Below, one piece after another: positions 16,526 through 25,200 of a stretch of 64,000 nt of DNA; the first letter of the stretch is position 1; each line of letters opens with the position of its first letter. The stretch is from Neomoorella carbonis. GTDB lineage: Bacteria > Bacillota > DSM-521 > Neomoorellales > Neomoorellaceae. Both the position numbers and the translations under genes were made by a program. Below the pieces are notes generated by a model that ran no database searches, was not told where the DNA came from, and saw only the letters and a program-made list of their open reading frames with translations. The DNA lies in the NCBI RefSeq assembly GCF_045278715.1, contig NZ_CP136420.1, forward strand, positions 1,054,001-1,118,000, read 5' to 3'.

Positions 16526-16837
16526 GTGTCCATGGGAGAGTCCAGACGAAAATATGATGAAGAGTTCAAGCGCAATGCCGTCGAGCTATGCCGCACCAGC
16601 GGCAAAACTACCAGTCAGATTGCCCGGGACCTGGGGATTAACAGCAGCATGCTCAGCAGGTGGCAAAGGGAACAGGCAAAATACGGAGAACGAGCTTTTC
16701 CCGGTATAGGAAAACAGATGCGCGGCACCGATCTGGAAGAGGAGAACCGCCGCCTGAAAAAAGAGCTGGCCATCGCCCAGGAGGAACGGGACATCTTAAA
16801 AAAAGCTGTGGCCATCTTCTCCAAAACACCGAAATGA
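16526..16837 (+). CDS. IS3 OrfA (helix-turn-helix/leucine zipper)
   Basis: This 103-residue DNA-binding subunit has an N-terminal HTH (YDEEFKRNAVELCRTSGKT, SQIARDLGINSSMLSRW) and a C-terminal coiled coil (LEEENRRLKKELAIAQEERD). Near its end an A7G slippery run allows -1 frameshifting into orfB. GGAGG precedes the ATG by about nine bases. Confidence 0.9.
   Translation: MSMGESRRKYDEEFKRNAVELCRTSGKTTSQIARDLGINSSMLSRWQREQAKYGERAFPGIGKQMRGTDLEEENRRLKKELAIAQEERDILKKAVAIFSKTPK
16798..16805 (+). promoter_or_regulatory. Programmed -1 frameshift site (A7G)
   Basis: Seven A residues followed by G lie where the orfA frame overlaps the -1 frame that continues into orfB. This is the classical IS3 arrangement for making the OrfAB transposase fusion. 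Observed from the two open frames; slippage itself is inferred. Confidence 0.7.
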
Positions 16838-17709
16838 AATATCGGTTTATCCGGGAGCACACGGGAACTTTCCGTGTCGAGACGATGTGCCGAGTTTTAA
16901 AGGTGTCCCGGACAGGATATTACCGCTGGCTAAAAAGGCCCGTAAGCCAACGCAGGATACAAGATGAAATTATCAAGGAACAAATCGTGAATATCTACAA
17001 CAAGAGCCGGAAAACGTATGGTAGTCCCCGCATCCATAAGCAGCTGGGCAGAGAGGGTATCCACTGTGGCAAAAAGAGGGTCGAACGGCTGATGCGAGAA
17101 GCGGGGCTCCAGGCCATCCAAAAACGCCAATTCAAGGTGACCACCGACTCCAAGCACAACCTACCGGTGGCCGAAAACATCTTAAACAGGGAGTTTACCG
17201 CTAATAGCCCCAATAAGAGATGGGTAACGGATATCACGTATATCAACACCGATGAAGGTTGGCTGTACCTGGCGGCGGTTATGGACCTCCATTCTAAAAG
17301 GATTGTGGGTTATTCGATGCAGAAATATCTGACCCGGGAATTGGTGATTGAAGCCCTGCAGAAGGCCGTCACCAACCGCCGTCCCGGCCGGGGGCTAGTC
17401 ATCCATTCCGACCGCGGCAGTCAGTATGCGAGCTACGATTATCAGCAACTGATCCGGCAATATGGTTTTATCTGTTCCATGAGCCGCAAGGGAGATTGTT
17501 GGGATAATTCTCCTATGGAAAGCTTCTTCAAGACATTGAAGACGGAATTCGTCTACCATCGCCGTTTTAAAACCCGGGCAGAAGCCAAACTGGAAATCTT
17601 CGAGTACATTGAGGTTTTTTACAACCGTCTCAGGCTGCATTCAGCCCTTGGGTATGAGACACCGGAAGAATTCGAGAAAAACTATGAGAACCTGATAAAG
17701 GTGGCTTAA
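16834..17709 (+). CDS. IS3 OrfB transposase (DDE integrase core)
   Basis: This catalytic half has an rve integrase domain: WVTDITYINTDEGWLYLAAVMD (first Asp), VIHSDRGSQYAS (second Asp), SRKGDCWDNSPMESFFKTLK (Glu) and YNRLRLHSALGYETP at the end. The frame is open from 16660 so that frameshifting from orfA can enter it. ATG 16834 is the start for unfused OrfB. Complete, about 291 residues. Confidence 0.93.
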   Translation: MKYRFIREHTGTFRVETMCRVLKVSRTGYYRWLKRPVSQRRIQDEIIKEQIVNIYNKSRKTYGSPRIHKQLGREGIHCGKKRVERLMREAGLQAIQKRQFKVTTDSKHNLPVAENILNREFTANSPNKRWVTDITYINTDEGWLYLAAVMDLHSKRIVGYSMQKYLTRELVIEALQKAVTNRRPGRGLVIHSDRGSQYASYDYQQLIRQYGFICSMSRKGDCWDNSPMESFFKTLKTEFVYHRRFKTRAEAKLEIFEYIEVFYNRLRLHSALGYETPEEFEKNYENLIKVA

Positions 17710-17732
17710 GTTGGTGTCCTATTTACCGGGGG

Positions 17733-17829
17733 AAGTCCAGCGTGAAGGATTCCTTGAGGAGCCGTGTGCGTTAATTGCGCAAGCACGGTTCTGTGAGGGG
17801 GTATGCCGTGAGGCATACCTCTACTCGAC
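17733..17829 (+). mobile_element. Group II intron, 3' part with domains V and VI
   Basis: A domain V-like hairpin begins GAGCCGTGTGCG (17759) and closes GCAAGCACGGTTCTG. Domain VI follows (GGGGGTATGCC/GGCATACCTC hairpin) and the intron ends around CTACTCGAC. The bases before it also match the usual linker to domain V. Together with 15881-16470 this forms one intron interrupted by IS3. Confidence 0.68.
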
Positions 17830-18048
17830 CACCTTAAGGTAGGCACCGTTACCTGGCCTAACGGAGCAGATTTGGAGCCGGACGTATTGTACAGTAGAGT
17901 CATCCCCTGCAGTTACCTCGAGAGGAAATAGCTTAAGGATAAAAGCCATTATCAAGACCACAAAACGGGGTCTTTTTTTTCATCACCTCAGCAGGAACTC
18001 TGTTTACGAATAGCAAAAGTTGGGTAGAAAACCACCGGGGGGTTAAAT

Positions 18049-18096
18049 ATGCTGGCCGTTGTCTATTCCGTCGTCCTGGTAGGCCTGCAAATATAG
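18049..18096 (+). pseudogene. comM 5' fragment, copy A
   Basis: Fifteen codons resemble the comM start (MLAVVYSVVLVGLQ) and end in TAG. The leader contains GCAGGA (17991) and TACGAATA (18005-18012), but the spacer is 10 bases instead of the 16-17 seen in the other copies. Downstream bases (CAAATATAGAAGCGGAAAAG) equal those after copy E, showing that A derives from the same chimeric unit by deletion. Confidence 0.75.
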
Positions 18097-18189
18097 AAGC
18101 GGAAAAGAACTGCAGGGCTTTTAATGATGATCACCATTTAAATTAGGTTACAATAGATGATGAAAGTATGAAGAACAGGGTGGTAAGTT

Positions 18190-18405
18190 ATGGCTATAGA
18201 AAAAATTTATAACGCGATTAAAAGACTCCCTCCCGCGGAAAGGGAAAAATTACGCCATTTACTAGATAACGAGGATTTTAACAATGAAAACACGGAAGCA
18301 TTTGAAAGAGCAGCAGGTTCCTGGACCGACTTCTATGCGGACGGATTCATAGAAGAAATTTACCTTTGCCGTAATAGCGCTGGTAGGACAGGTCGAGAAT
18401 GGTGA
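18190..18405 (+). CDS. Small antitoxin-like protein
   Basis: This 71-residue protein is nearly identical to the one at 48288-48503. An N-terminal helical part (EKIYNAIKRLPPAEREKLRHLL) and an acidic C-terminus (GSWTDFYADGFIEEIY) resemble short antitoxins that sit before VapC-type PIN toxins. At this copy the toxin is missing: homology to the toxin region stops a few bases after the antitoxin stop. The function is inferred from size, order and the copy at 48 kb. Confidence 0.6.
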   Translation: MAIEKIYNAIKRLPPAEREKLRHLLDNEDFNNENTEAFERAAGSWTDFYADGFIEEIYLCRNSAGRTGREW

Positions 18406-18524
18406 TAGCAAAAGGGAGTGTAAATCATTTTGTGTAAATGGCAAAGCACCTTATTAAATGGTGATACTATAACTGGCTCTTATCCGGCAGGAGGATAGGG
18501 CAATGCTGAGGAGCAACCCGAGCG

Positions 18525-18669
18525 CCTGCCGGTCCTCCACTGGGAGCACAATGGGTTCTGGCTTTATTACCGCACCATCAGCCGCCGGGAGTTGCGCTGG
18601 TTGCTCGATGGCCTTCCCATAAAACAGCCTCAAGCCCATCCCGAGGTGAAAGCACGAACCATTTTGTAA
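18525..18669 (+). pseudogene. IS66 tnpB remnant
   Basis: Codons for LHWEHNGFWLYYR are joined directly to ISRRELRWLLDGLP and HPEVKARTIL. Compared with the intact tnpB at 13784, about 18 residues (RLEKGK...TSATI) are deleted internally and the first ~60 are missing. Confidence 0.8.
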
Positions 18670-18749
18670 TATAAATCACAAGGCAGAAATATTTTCAGTT
18701 CCTGGTTGATTTTAGAGGATTTTGACTTGTTTCGTCGAATTATTAAAGC

Positions 18750-20341
18750 ATGAATACTTCCCAGCATATCGCAACCATGACCATAGAAGAGCTGCAAAAG
18801 CGCTGTGTTCAGCTGGAACGGCAATGTGTTCAACTAGAACGGGAAAATGCTGAACTGAATGCCAAGTTGGACTGGTTGATGGAGCAGTTCCGTTTGAGTA
18901 AAAAGCGGCAATTCGGTGTTTCCAGCGAACGGACCGCGCCTTTACAACAGCAGCTTTTGCTTTTTAATGAGGCGGAAGTGGAAGCTCGGTCGGCTGCAGC
19001 TGAACCGGCCATAGAAACGATCACCTACCAGCGCCGCAAAGAGCGCGGCCGCCGGGAGATGGTGCTTGATAAGTTGCCGGTGGAAACAATCGAATACCGC
19101 CTGCCGGAAGAAGAGCAGGTCTGTCCGTGCTGCGGCGGTCCTTGCATGAAATGAGCACTGAGGTACGGCAGGAGCTGCAGGTCATCCCGGCCCAGGTGAA
19201 AGTGGTTAAACATGTGCTTACGTTTATTCCTGCCGCCGCTGCGAGCGGGAGTAGATAAACACACCTGTTGTCACGGCGCCTATGCCGGCTCCTGTACTTC
19301 CGAGAAGCCCGGTATCCCCTTCTCTTATGGCATACATCATGAACCAAAAATACGGGGAAGACCTGCCGCTGTACCGCCAGGAACAGCAGTTTGCCAGCCT
19401 TGGTATCGAGCTGTCCCGGCAGACCCTGGCCAACTGGGTGCTGCACGGGGCAAACAACTGGTTAACGCTTATTTACGACCGCCTGCATGAATACCTGCTT
19501 AAAGAAGATATCCTCCATGCCGATGAGACGCCCTTGCAGGTCTTGCGGGAACCGGGCCGGGATGCTGCAACCAAGTCGTTCTTATGGCTTTACCGTACCG
19601 GGCGGGACGGTCCCCCAATCATCCTTTACGACTACCAAACCACCCGGGCCAGCAAACACCCCCGCCGCTTCCTGGCAGGTTTTAAAGGCTACTTGCACGT
19701 CGACGGCTACGCCGGCTACAATGAACTTCCAGATGTCACCCTGGTCGGCTGCTGGGCCCATGCCCGGCGCAAGTTCGACGAAGCATTAAAAGCCCTGCCG
19801 GAAGATAAACGCAATGCACCCGTAGCCGCCCGGGAGGGGCTGGAGTACTGCAACCGGCTCTTTGCCATAGAGCGCGAGTTGAAAGAGGCTACACGGGTGA
19901 ACGATATTAAACCCGCCAGGTGCGCAGCCGGCCCGTGCTGGACGCCATTCTTTCGTGGCTTAAAAAACAAAAAGCGCAGGTACTGCCCAAAAGCTCCTTT
20001 GGCCAGGCGATTTACTATTGCCTGGCCAGTGGGATAAACTAATAGCCTTCTTGCAAGATGGACGTCTGGAACTCGACAACAACCGGAGTGAACGTTCCAT
20101 CAAGCCCTTCGTCATCGGTCGCAAGAACTGGTTGTTTGCCAATACCCCGCGGGGTGCTAAAGCCAGCGCCATTACCTACAGTATTATAGAAACGGCCAAG
20201 GAAAACGGGTTGAACCCCTTCCAGTACCTCATTTACCTCTTCGAAAAACTTCCCAACCTGGATCCCCAGGATAAAAATGCTCTGGATCAGCTGCTGCCGT
20301 GGTCCGCTTCTTTGCCTTCTTTTTGCCGGGTGAATAATTAA
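18750..20341 (+). pseudogene. IS66 tnpC with frameshifts and a nonsense codon
   Basis: This aligns to the intact tnpC (14221-15795) along its whole length but is broken. A one-base loss lies near 19140 (CTTTGCAT becomes CTTGCAT) and another near 19217. An in-frame TAG follows at about 19253, and two further frameshifts lie near 19890 and 20030. Readable pieces are 18750-19154, 19282-20037 and 20018-20341. Zinc-finger and DDE motifs can be traced through the pieces. Not functional. Confidence 0.9.
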
Positions 20342-20530
20342 GCTAGTTTAAGTCCCCGCCTTTTGGATGCGTTTGTCAATACACAAGTGATCCACTATGA
20401 CAAAGGAAATCTGATCCACTTATGATAAAGTAAAAGTGATCCACCCTATGTGAAAACGTTGAGGATGAAGGGATGCTGCCTACCCCTTCACTAGGAGAGG
20501 GGTAGGCAGTATGAACGACGAACAGCCTTT

Positions 20531-21277
20531 CTAGCCGGCCCTGGCTTTTTGTCGTTGCTTTAGGCGGTAGGATTCGGCGTTCATGTTCAAGATGTGGGAC
20601 TTAAAGGTAACCCGGTCTACCAGGGCTGCCGCCAACATACGGTCCCCGAAAATTTCCTCCCATTTGGAGAAGTCCAGGTTGGTGTTAATAATTATGCTCA
20701 CACGCTCACTCCTTTCGGAAATAACTTGAAAGAGCAACTCTGCACCCTGACGGGGTAAGGAGATATAAGAGAGCTTATCCACGATTAACAGGTTAACCCG
20801 GGAGAGTTCTTTGAGCATGCGGCCCAGCCTTTTTTCGTCCTGGGCTTCAGCCAGTTTGGTCACCAGGCCGGCGGCGGTAAAGAAGCGGACCGAGTAGCCG
20901 TGGACACAGGCTTTAAGGCCCAGGGCGATACTTAAATGGTTTTTCCCGGTGCCAGGGTTACCGATCATGACAATGTTTTCCCGGCGTTTAATAAATTCGC
21001 CGGCAGCTAGTTCCCACACCAGGGCTTCTTGTACGTGGGGCAGGGCCTCAAATTTGAATTCCTCCAAGGTTTTCTGGAAAGGGAAGCGGGCGAGTTTAAC
21101 GCGCCTGGCTATCTGCCTTTCTTTGCGGCTGGCTGCTTCCCGGGCCAGCATGGCGGCCAGGAATTCTTCGTAGCCCCAGCCCTGGTCCGTAGCCTGGCGG
21201 ATTACAGCCGGGTAATCAGCAAAGGTAGGAAGCTTGAGTTCTTTGGCATATAAAGGAATAGCTGCTGCCTGGTTCAA
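20531..21277 (-). CDS. istB: IS21 helper ATPase IstB
   Basis: This 248-residue AAA+ ATPase is related to DnaC and controls IS21 target immunity and insertion. The Walker A motif reads GNPGTGKNHL, in which the usual Thr/Ser after the lysine is Asn, which may impair nucleotide binding. Walker B-like VNLLIVDKLSYI also has Lys-Leu where Asp-Glu is normal. Start ATG 21277 overlaps the end of istA by four bases. The frame is intact, but the altered motifs and the broken istA suggest decay. Confidence 0.9.
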   Translation of the reverse strand: MNQAAAIPLYAKELKLPTFADYPAVIRQATDQGWGYEEFLAAMLAREAASRKERQIARRVKLARFPFQKTLEEFKFEALPHVQEALVWELAAGEFIKRRENIVMIGNPGTGKNHLSIALGLKACVHGYSVRFFTAAGLVTKLAEAQDEKRLGRMLKELSRVNLLIVDKLSYISLPRQGAELLFQVISERSERVSIIINTNLDFSKWEEIFGDRMLAAALVDRVTFKSHILNMNAESYRLKQRQKARAG

Positions 21278-22733
21278 TGAACCCCACCCCCCAGGAGACT
21301 GTCGTATGCTTCCAAGTTAACTGCTGCCACCATGGGGAAGGCGGTATCCAGCTGTACCTGGTTAGTGCCTGCATTATCTTGCTGGCCCAGGTAATAGCGG
21401 ACAGCCTGGAAACTATTCTGGCCGCTTTGGAGGGCAAGTTTTATGGCCTTCTCCACTTCCTCAATCCCATGCACCATGACCAGGCCCAGGATGCGCGCCA
21501 GTTCCCGGTCTTCACCCCGGTCTAGGAGACGCTCCTTGAGCTCATAAAGACCCGGGGGCAAGGAAGCCCGGCGTAGAGGTGCGGCATTGGCCAGGGAACG
21601 CGGCTTTTGCACCAGCACCGGCAGGTAGTGTTCCAGTACCAGGCAGGTCTGATCAGCAAGATAGGTCCGGGGGGGAATGGCCACCTCCTGGGAGTGGTAG
21701 TAGACTTTAACCTGGAAGGGATAACCCTTAACGGTTACCGTTTTGCCCACCAGGTTTACCGGCATCGAGTAGCGGTTCTTTTCAAACTTGATGAGTCTCA
21801 AACTGTCCACTTCGGCCATCCTGGTCAGGGAGTAATCAAATTCCCGTGCGGGTAAGCTTGTCAGATGCTGCTTTTAGCGGACCAGGGCTTCCTTCACCGG
21901 GGCCGGGTGGTAGCGCAGGTGTTTGTCCTGGTACTGGCGGCACCTTTTATCAAGCTCCACTTGCAGTTCTACGAAGCTGTTAACCCGCGGCACCGGGACC
22001 AGGACATTGCGGCGTATATAGCCTACCAGGCCCTCCACCAGCCCCTTTTCATTGCCGCCACCGGGATTGCAAAAGTCGGCGCGAAAGGCGTAATGGCTTT
22101 TCAGGGCCATAAAGGCCGGCTGTTCCGCCTTGATGTAGCGGCCCCAGCCATCCTTAACGGCGGTCTTTACGTTATCGTAGATCAACCGCCTGGGGACGCC
22201 GCCGAAGAAGTTAAAAGACTGGACATGACCGGCCAGGAAGCAGTCGCTGCGCTGGCTGGGAAAAGCGGCTACATAAGGGGCTGAGCTATGGCAGAGGCGG
22301 TAACAGAATAGCTGCACCTTAACTTTCCGCCCAGCGATGATTACAGTTGCTTCACCCCAGTCTACCTGGGCCGCCTCGCCGGGGGCAAACTCCAGCGGTA
22401 TGTAAGCCTTGTTGACTTCTGGCCGCAGTTCCCGCACCAGCTGGCGTACGGTGGAATAGGAACCCCTAAAACCGTGTTCTTCCGCCAGGCGCTGGTAAAC
22501 CCTTTCGGCAGTATGGCGCTGTTTAGGCGGGGCGTCCTTATCTTTAGTGAGCCACTCCCTGACAAGTGCTTCTACCGGCCCGGTCACCGGCCGTTTAAGG
22601 TGGACCCCTTTGTCAAGACACGATTTTTAAAATTTTAAGCGTGGAAAGATAAACCTAGTATGGTGAATAGTGGTATGGTATAGTTTATGAACAAATTTTT
22701 CAGATTCCATATTTGGCATAAAATGAAAATGTA

Positions 22734-23579
22734 TTAACTCTTTCCATAGTAAACTTCTGCCGGCGTTTTATATCTTAAGGACTGGTGAGGCCGGCGGTAG
22801 TTGTAAAACTCTAGATATCGAGATATACCCTGCTTGGCTTCACGGGGACTTTGATATTCGTTGAGATAGAATTCTTCGTATTTCAGGCTCCGCCAAAGGC
22901 GTTCGGTGAAAATGTTGTCGGTAGCCAGGCTTTTGCCGTCCATGCTAATCCTTATGCCCGCTCCTTCCAGGAGCTTTATGTAGTCCGGGTCGGTAAACTG
23001 AGCTCCCTGGTCGCTATTCATTATCTCCGGCTTGGCCAGGGAAAAGGCTGCTTCCACTGCCCTAAGGACAAAGGTTGTTTCCAGGCACTGGTCCAGGGCC
23101 CAACTTACCACAAAGCGCGAGTACCAGTCCATGATGGCGACTAGGTACATCCATCCCCGGATTAGCCGGATGTAGGTGATGTCTATACACCAGACTTGGT
23201 TGGGATAACTAATAGAAAGGCTTCGCAGCAAGTAGGGATATACTCGATGCTCATGGTTTCTTTTGCTTAAGTTAGACTTAGGATAGATGGCGGCTATACC
23301 CATTTCTCGCATATGGCGCTGGACGGCTTTGCGGTTGACCTGGAATCCCTCCCTTCGAAGCTGGGCCGTAATGCGCCTGGAACCGTAAAAGGGAAATTCG
23401 GTATATATTTCGTCAATGCGGTGTTTTATGGTTATTTCTTCTGGGGAAGGGGGCACTGGGTGGTAGTACAAGCTAGAGCGGTTTAGGCTTAAGAGCTCCG
23501 CTTGCTTCTTGATAGATAGTTCTGGATGACCCCACTCCACAAGAAGAATACGTTCGTCCCGGCTAAGCTCAGAGGCCAC
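22734..23579 (-). CDS. IS3 OrfB transposase
   Basis: This 281-residue integrase-core transposase is complete. Motifs are an HTH_21 region (ITIKHRIDEIYTEFPFYGSR), WCIDITYIRLIRGWMYLVAI (first Asp), EIMNSDQGAQFT (second Asp), SLATDNIFTERLWRSLKYEE (Glu region) and YNYRRPHQSLRYKTPAEVY. Expression in full-length form would need a -1 frameshift from orfA at an A-run, but orfA carries a stop codon. Confidence 0.93.
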   Translation of the reverse strand: MASELSRDERILLVEWGHPELSIKKQAELLSLNRSSLYYHPVPPSPEEITIKHRIDEIYTEFPFYGSRRITAQLRREGFQVNRKAVQRHMREMGIAAIYPKSNLSKRNHEHRVYPYLLRSLSISYPNQVWCIDITYIRLIRGWMYLVAIMDWYSRFVVSWALDQCLETTFVLRAVEAAFSLAKPEIMNSDQGAQFTDPDYIKLLEGAGIRISMDGKSLATDNIFTERLWRSLKYEEFYLNEYQSPREAKQGISRYLEFYNYRRPHQSLRYKTPAEVYYGKS

Positions 23580-23859
23580 TCTTTTTTTTAAGCCAGGTCA
23601 GTTCTGTAGTTAAACGACCGACTTCCGCGTAGAGGTCTTGGATTTTTTTCTCGTATTCGGATTTCATGTTCTCCAGATTTTTCGTTTCATCGGTGAAGAG
23701 GGAAGGCAGTTTCTCTACTGCCGTATTTCTCCACCGGTTTAGGACAGAGGGGTGGATACCATATTCGGAGGCGATTTAGGCGATGGATTTTTCTTCCTTG
23801 AGAATTTCCAGTACGATTTTAGCCTTAAGCTCGGCTGGATAATGTTTCCTAGTACCCAT
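23569..23859 (-). pseudogene. IS3 OrfA with nonsense codon
   Basis: Reading from ATG 23859 gives KHYPAELKAKIVLEILKEEK, then a TAA where a glutamine would be expected (SIA-stop-IASEYGIHP). The HTH and coiled coil (TKNLENMKSEYEKKIQDLY) continue to TGA at 23569-23571. An A8 run near the end is the normal frameshift site into orfB. A single substitution has disabled it. Confidence 0.82.
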
Positions 23860-24241
23860 GTTGACGCTTAGGACCCCCATTTTTCGTGTCTAAAATCCTG
23901 GGTCCATTATAGTTCATACTGCCGGGGTTTAGTTTCCCAGGGCACGTTTTCACCTTTACAGTAACGCTTGACGGTGTTGCGGGAAATACCAAGCTTTCTA
24001 GCTATCGCCCTTTGGGAAAGATTTTCCACGGCATAGAGGCGTCTAATTTCTTCGTAGAGGTTAATATCAATCACTTCCTTTCTCCCTCCCTGCCCGCAGC
24101 GGATCAGTTTTGTAATGTCATAGCTTTTGTTAGGGGGCGAGGATGGATCAGTTTTATATTGTCAAAGTGAGCCTTTTTGGATCAGTTTTATTTTACCGCT
24201 CACATTTTGGAAAGGTGGGGATTATTTTACGCTTACTTTGA

Positions 24242-24325
24242 TACGACGCCCGGCCCATTAAAAAGGGCAAAATTAATGCTCCGGTAGAGTTTGGCTACAA
24301 GGTGCTGCTAGCATACTCCTCCACA
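24242..24325 (+). pseudogene. Short transposase relic
   Basis: Twenty-odd codons read YDARPIKKGKINAPVEFGYK, a stretch typical of the catalytic region of IS1182-like or related DDE transposases. Homology then fades. It directly abuts the right end of the decayed IS66. The remaining ~210 bases to the GntR gene are AT-rich and contain no gene; the promoter of the following operon probably lies there. Confidence 0.5.
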
Positions 24326-24536
24326 TTACCATTTGCAATTCCAGAAATTGAAAGGTCTACATTAAAGATAATTTTCGCACCAGAATCAAAATATTTACAA
24401 CAAAATGTTAATTTAGGCCTAGTGAAAATATTTTTTAGCTGTTCTCTAAGTAAAGAAGGAGATCACAAAAATATGTAGAATATATATATAGCCAGTAGCC
24501 AATATCCTGTATCCAAAATAGGAGTGAGTAATAGAG

Positions 24537-25199
24537 ATGGGAGAATTTCAACTGGAGCGCCGACCAGTTCACGAACAGTTGTATGATTTCTTGAGAAATG
24601 CAATACTGAATGGTGAAATAAAACCGGGGGAACGATTATTGCAAGACGAATTGGCGAAAAGGTTCGGTATAAGTAGAATGCCGGTTCGGGATGTGTTGCG
24701 TCTTCTTGAAGCAGATAAATTGGTAGTAAGGGTCCCCAATAAAGGGGTTACGGTTGCTGAATTTGGAAAGGAAGAACTAAAGGATACCTTCTTTGTAAGG
24801 AGCATTTTAGAAAGGGAGGCAGTTAAATTAGCAATTCCAAACATCACAAAAGAAGACATAATATTTTTAGAAAATTTATTACAGGATATGGATAAGTGTT
24901 TAGAAGAGAAGGATCTAAAAAAATTAACCAAGCTTAACTATAAATTTCACAAGGCAATTTATAAAGGCGTCCCTTCTCAGCGCTTGTTAGACATTATCAA
25001 AAATTTGTGGGACAACTTCCCACGATATGCCATGCTTTCTACGCTGGAAGATGCCTCAAGATCGCAAGATGCGCATCGTGCTATCTTAGAGGCAATAAAA
25101 AAAGGTGATAGCGAAGAGGCGAGCAAGTTGATGGAAAGCCATATCCTTGCCGCCGCTAAAGCTTACGCTTCAAGAAATGAGAATGAGGAGGTAAAATGA
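24537..25199 (+). CDS. GntR-family regulator (FadR/FCD subfamily)
   Basis: This 220-residue transcription factor has an N-terminal winged HTH (VHEQLYDFLRNAILNGEIKP, then DELAKRFGISRMPVRDVLRLLEADKLV) and a C-terminal all-helical FCD ligand domain (RSILEREAVKLA, HKAIYKG, DAHRAILEAIKKGD, SHI) whose Asp/His residues usually bind a metal and an organic acid. It ends one base before the glycyl-radical enzyme start, so it is almost certainly the operon's own ligand-responsive regulator. Ligands of this subfamily are typically carboxylates, which fits the TRAP transporter and CoA-ligase genes. Confidence 0.92.
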   Translation: MGEFQLERRPVHEQLYDFLRNAILNGEIKPGERLLQDELAKRFGISRMPVRDVLRLLEADKLVVRVPNKGVTVAEFGKEELKDTFFVRSILEREAVKLAIPNITKEDIIFLENLLQDMDKCLEEKDLKKLTKLNYKFHKAIYKGVPSQRLLDIIKNLWDNFPRYAMLSTLEDASRSQDAHRAILEAIKKGDSEEASKLMESHILAAAKAYASRNENEEVK

Positions 25200-25200
25200 G

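Larger units (their letters stand above)
16471..17732 (+). mobile_element. IS3-family element inserted in the group II intron
   Basis: Overlapping orfA and orfB are flanked by an inverted repeat of about 19 bases (left CCCCCGATTTGTAGGACAC; right arm, reverse complement, CCCCCGGTAAATAGGACAC). No clean 3-5 bp target duplication was found, so the exact ends may be a few bases off. Both genes are open and the frameshift signal is intact, so the element may be active. Intron sequence lies on both sides. Confidence 0.82.
17841..18412 (+). repeat. Dispersed repeat unit, copy A (terminator + comM leader + antitoxin)
   Basis: This ~570-bp segment is repeated at 45921-48512. In order it contains a block beginning ACCGTTACCTGGCC, a terminator-like GACC...GGTC stem with eight T, the GCAGGA...CGAATA leader, a severely shortened comM start, and an antitoxin-like gene. 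Relative to the 46-kb copy it has internal deletions but lacks the IS1634 insertion. It therefore preserves the empty target site (ATGATCACC at ~18127). Confidence 0.8.
22601..23906 (-). mobile_element. IS3-family element inside istA
   Basis: Terminal inverted repeats begin TGGACCC on both sides, with a further shared block (AAGACACGA left, AGACACGA right). The element interrupts istA: coding sequence for its N-terminus lies on one side and the rest on the other. No target duplication is evident at the junctions. This is a different IS3 lineage from the one at 16471. Confidence 0.88.
21274..24074 (-). pseudogene. istA: IS21 transposase IstA, split by IS3 and a stop codon
   Basis: The N-terminal 55 codons run from GTG 24074 (IRRLYAVENLSQRAIARKLG, a resolvase-like HTH) to 23907, where IS3 sequence begins. 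The gene resumes at 22600 (KRPVTGPVEALVREWL), continues through the integrase core (QVDWGEATV; LIYDNVKTAV; NEKGLVEGLV), hits TAA at 21874-21876, and reads on in the same frame through the Mu-type C-terminal domain (YSMPVNLVGKTVTVKGYP) to 21274. Two independent lesions make it non-functional. Confidence 0.9.
20361..24211 (-). mobile_element. IS21-family element with 7-bp target duplication, itself interrupted by IS3
   Basis: The element proper is 20368-24204. It starts TG and ends CA, and is flanked by identical TTTTGGA (20361-20367 and 24205-24211). IS21 duplications are 4-8 bp. Each end carries several copies of a TGATCCA-containing repeat (left at ~20388, 20418, 20437; right at ~24101, 24144, 24177), the multiple terminal repeats typical of IS21. 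istA and istB are on the minus strand. istA is broken by an IS3 at 22601-23906 and by one stop codon. Confidence 0.9.
18525..24236 (+). mobile_element. Decayed IS66 element, host of nested IS21 and IS3
   Basis: A second IS66 relative has lost its left end and tnpA, with tnpB shortened and tnpC frameshifted. Its right inverted repeat (GGATTATTTTACGCTTAC) is found only at 24219-24236, because 3.8 kb of IS21 is inserted in the hairpin just before it. Removing 20368-24211 restores the IS66 terminator hairpin CCCCGCCTTTTGGAAAGGTGGGG-like structure. The left boundary is approximate. No target duplication can be checked because the left end is gone. Confidence 0.85.
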
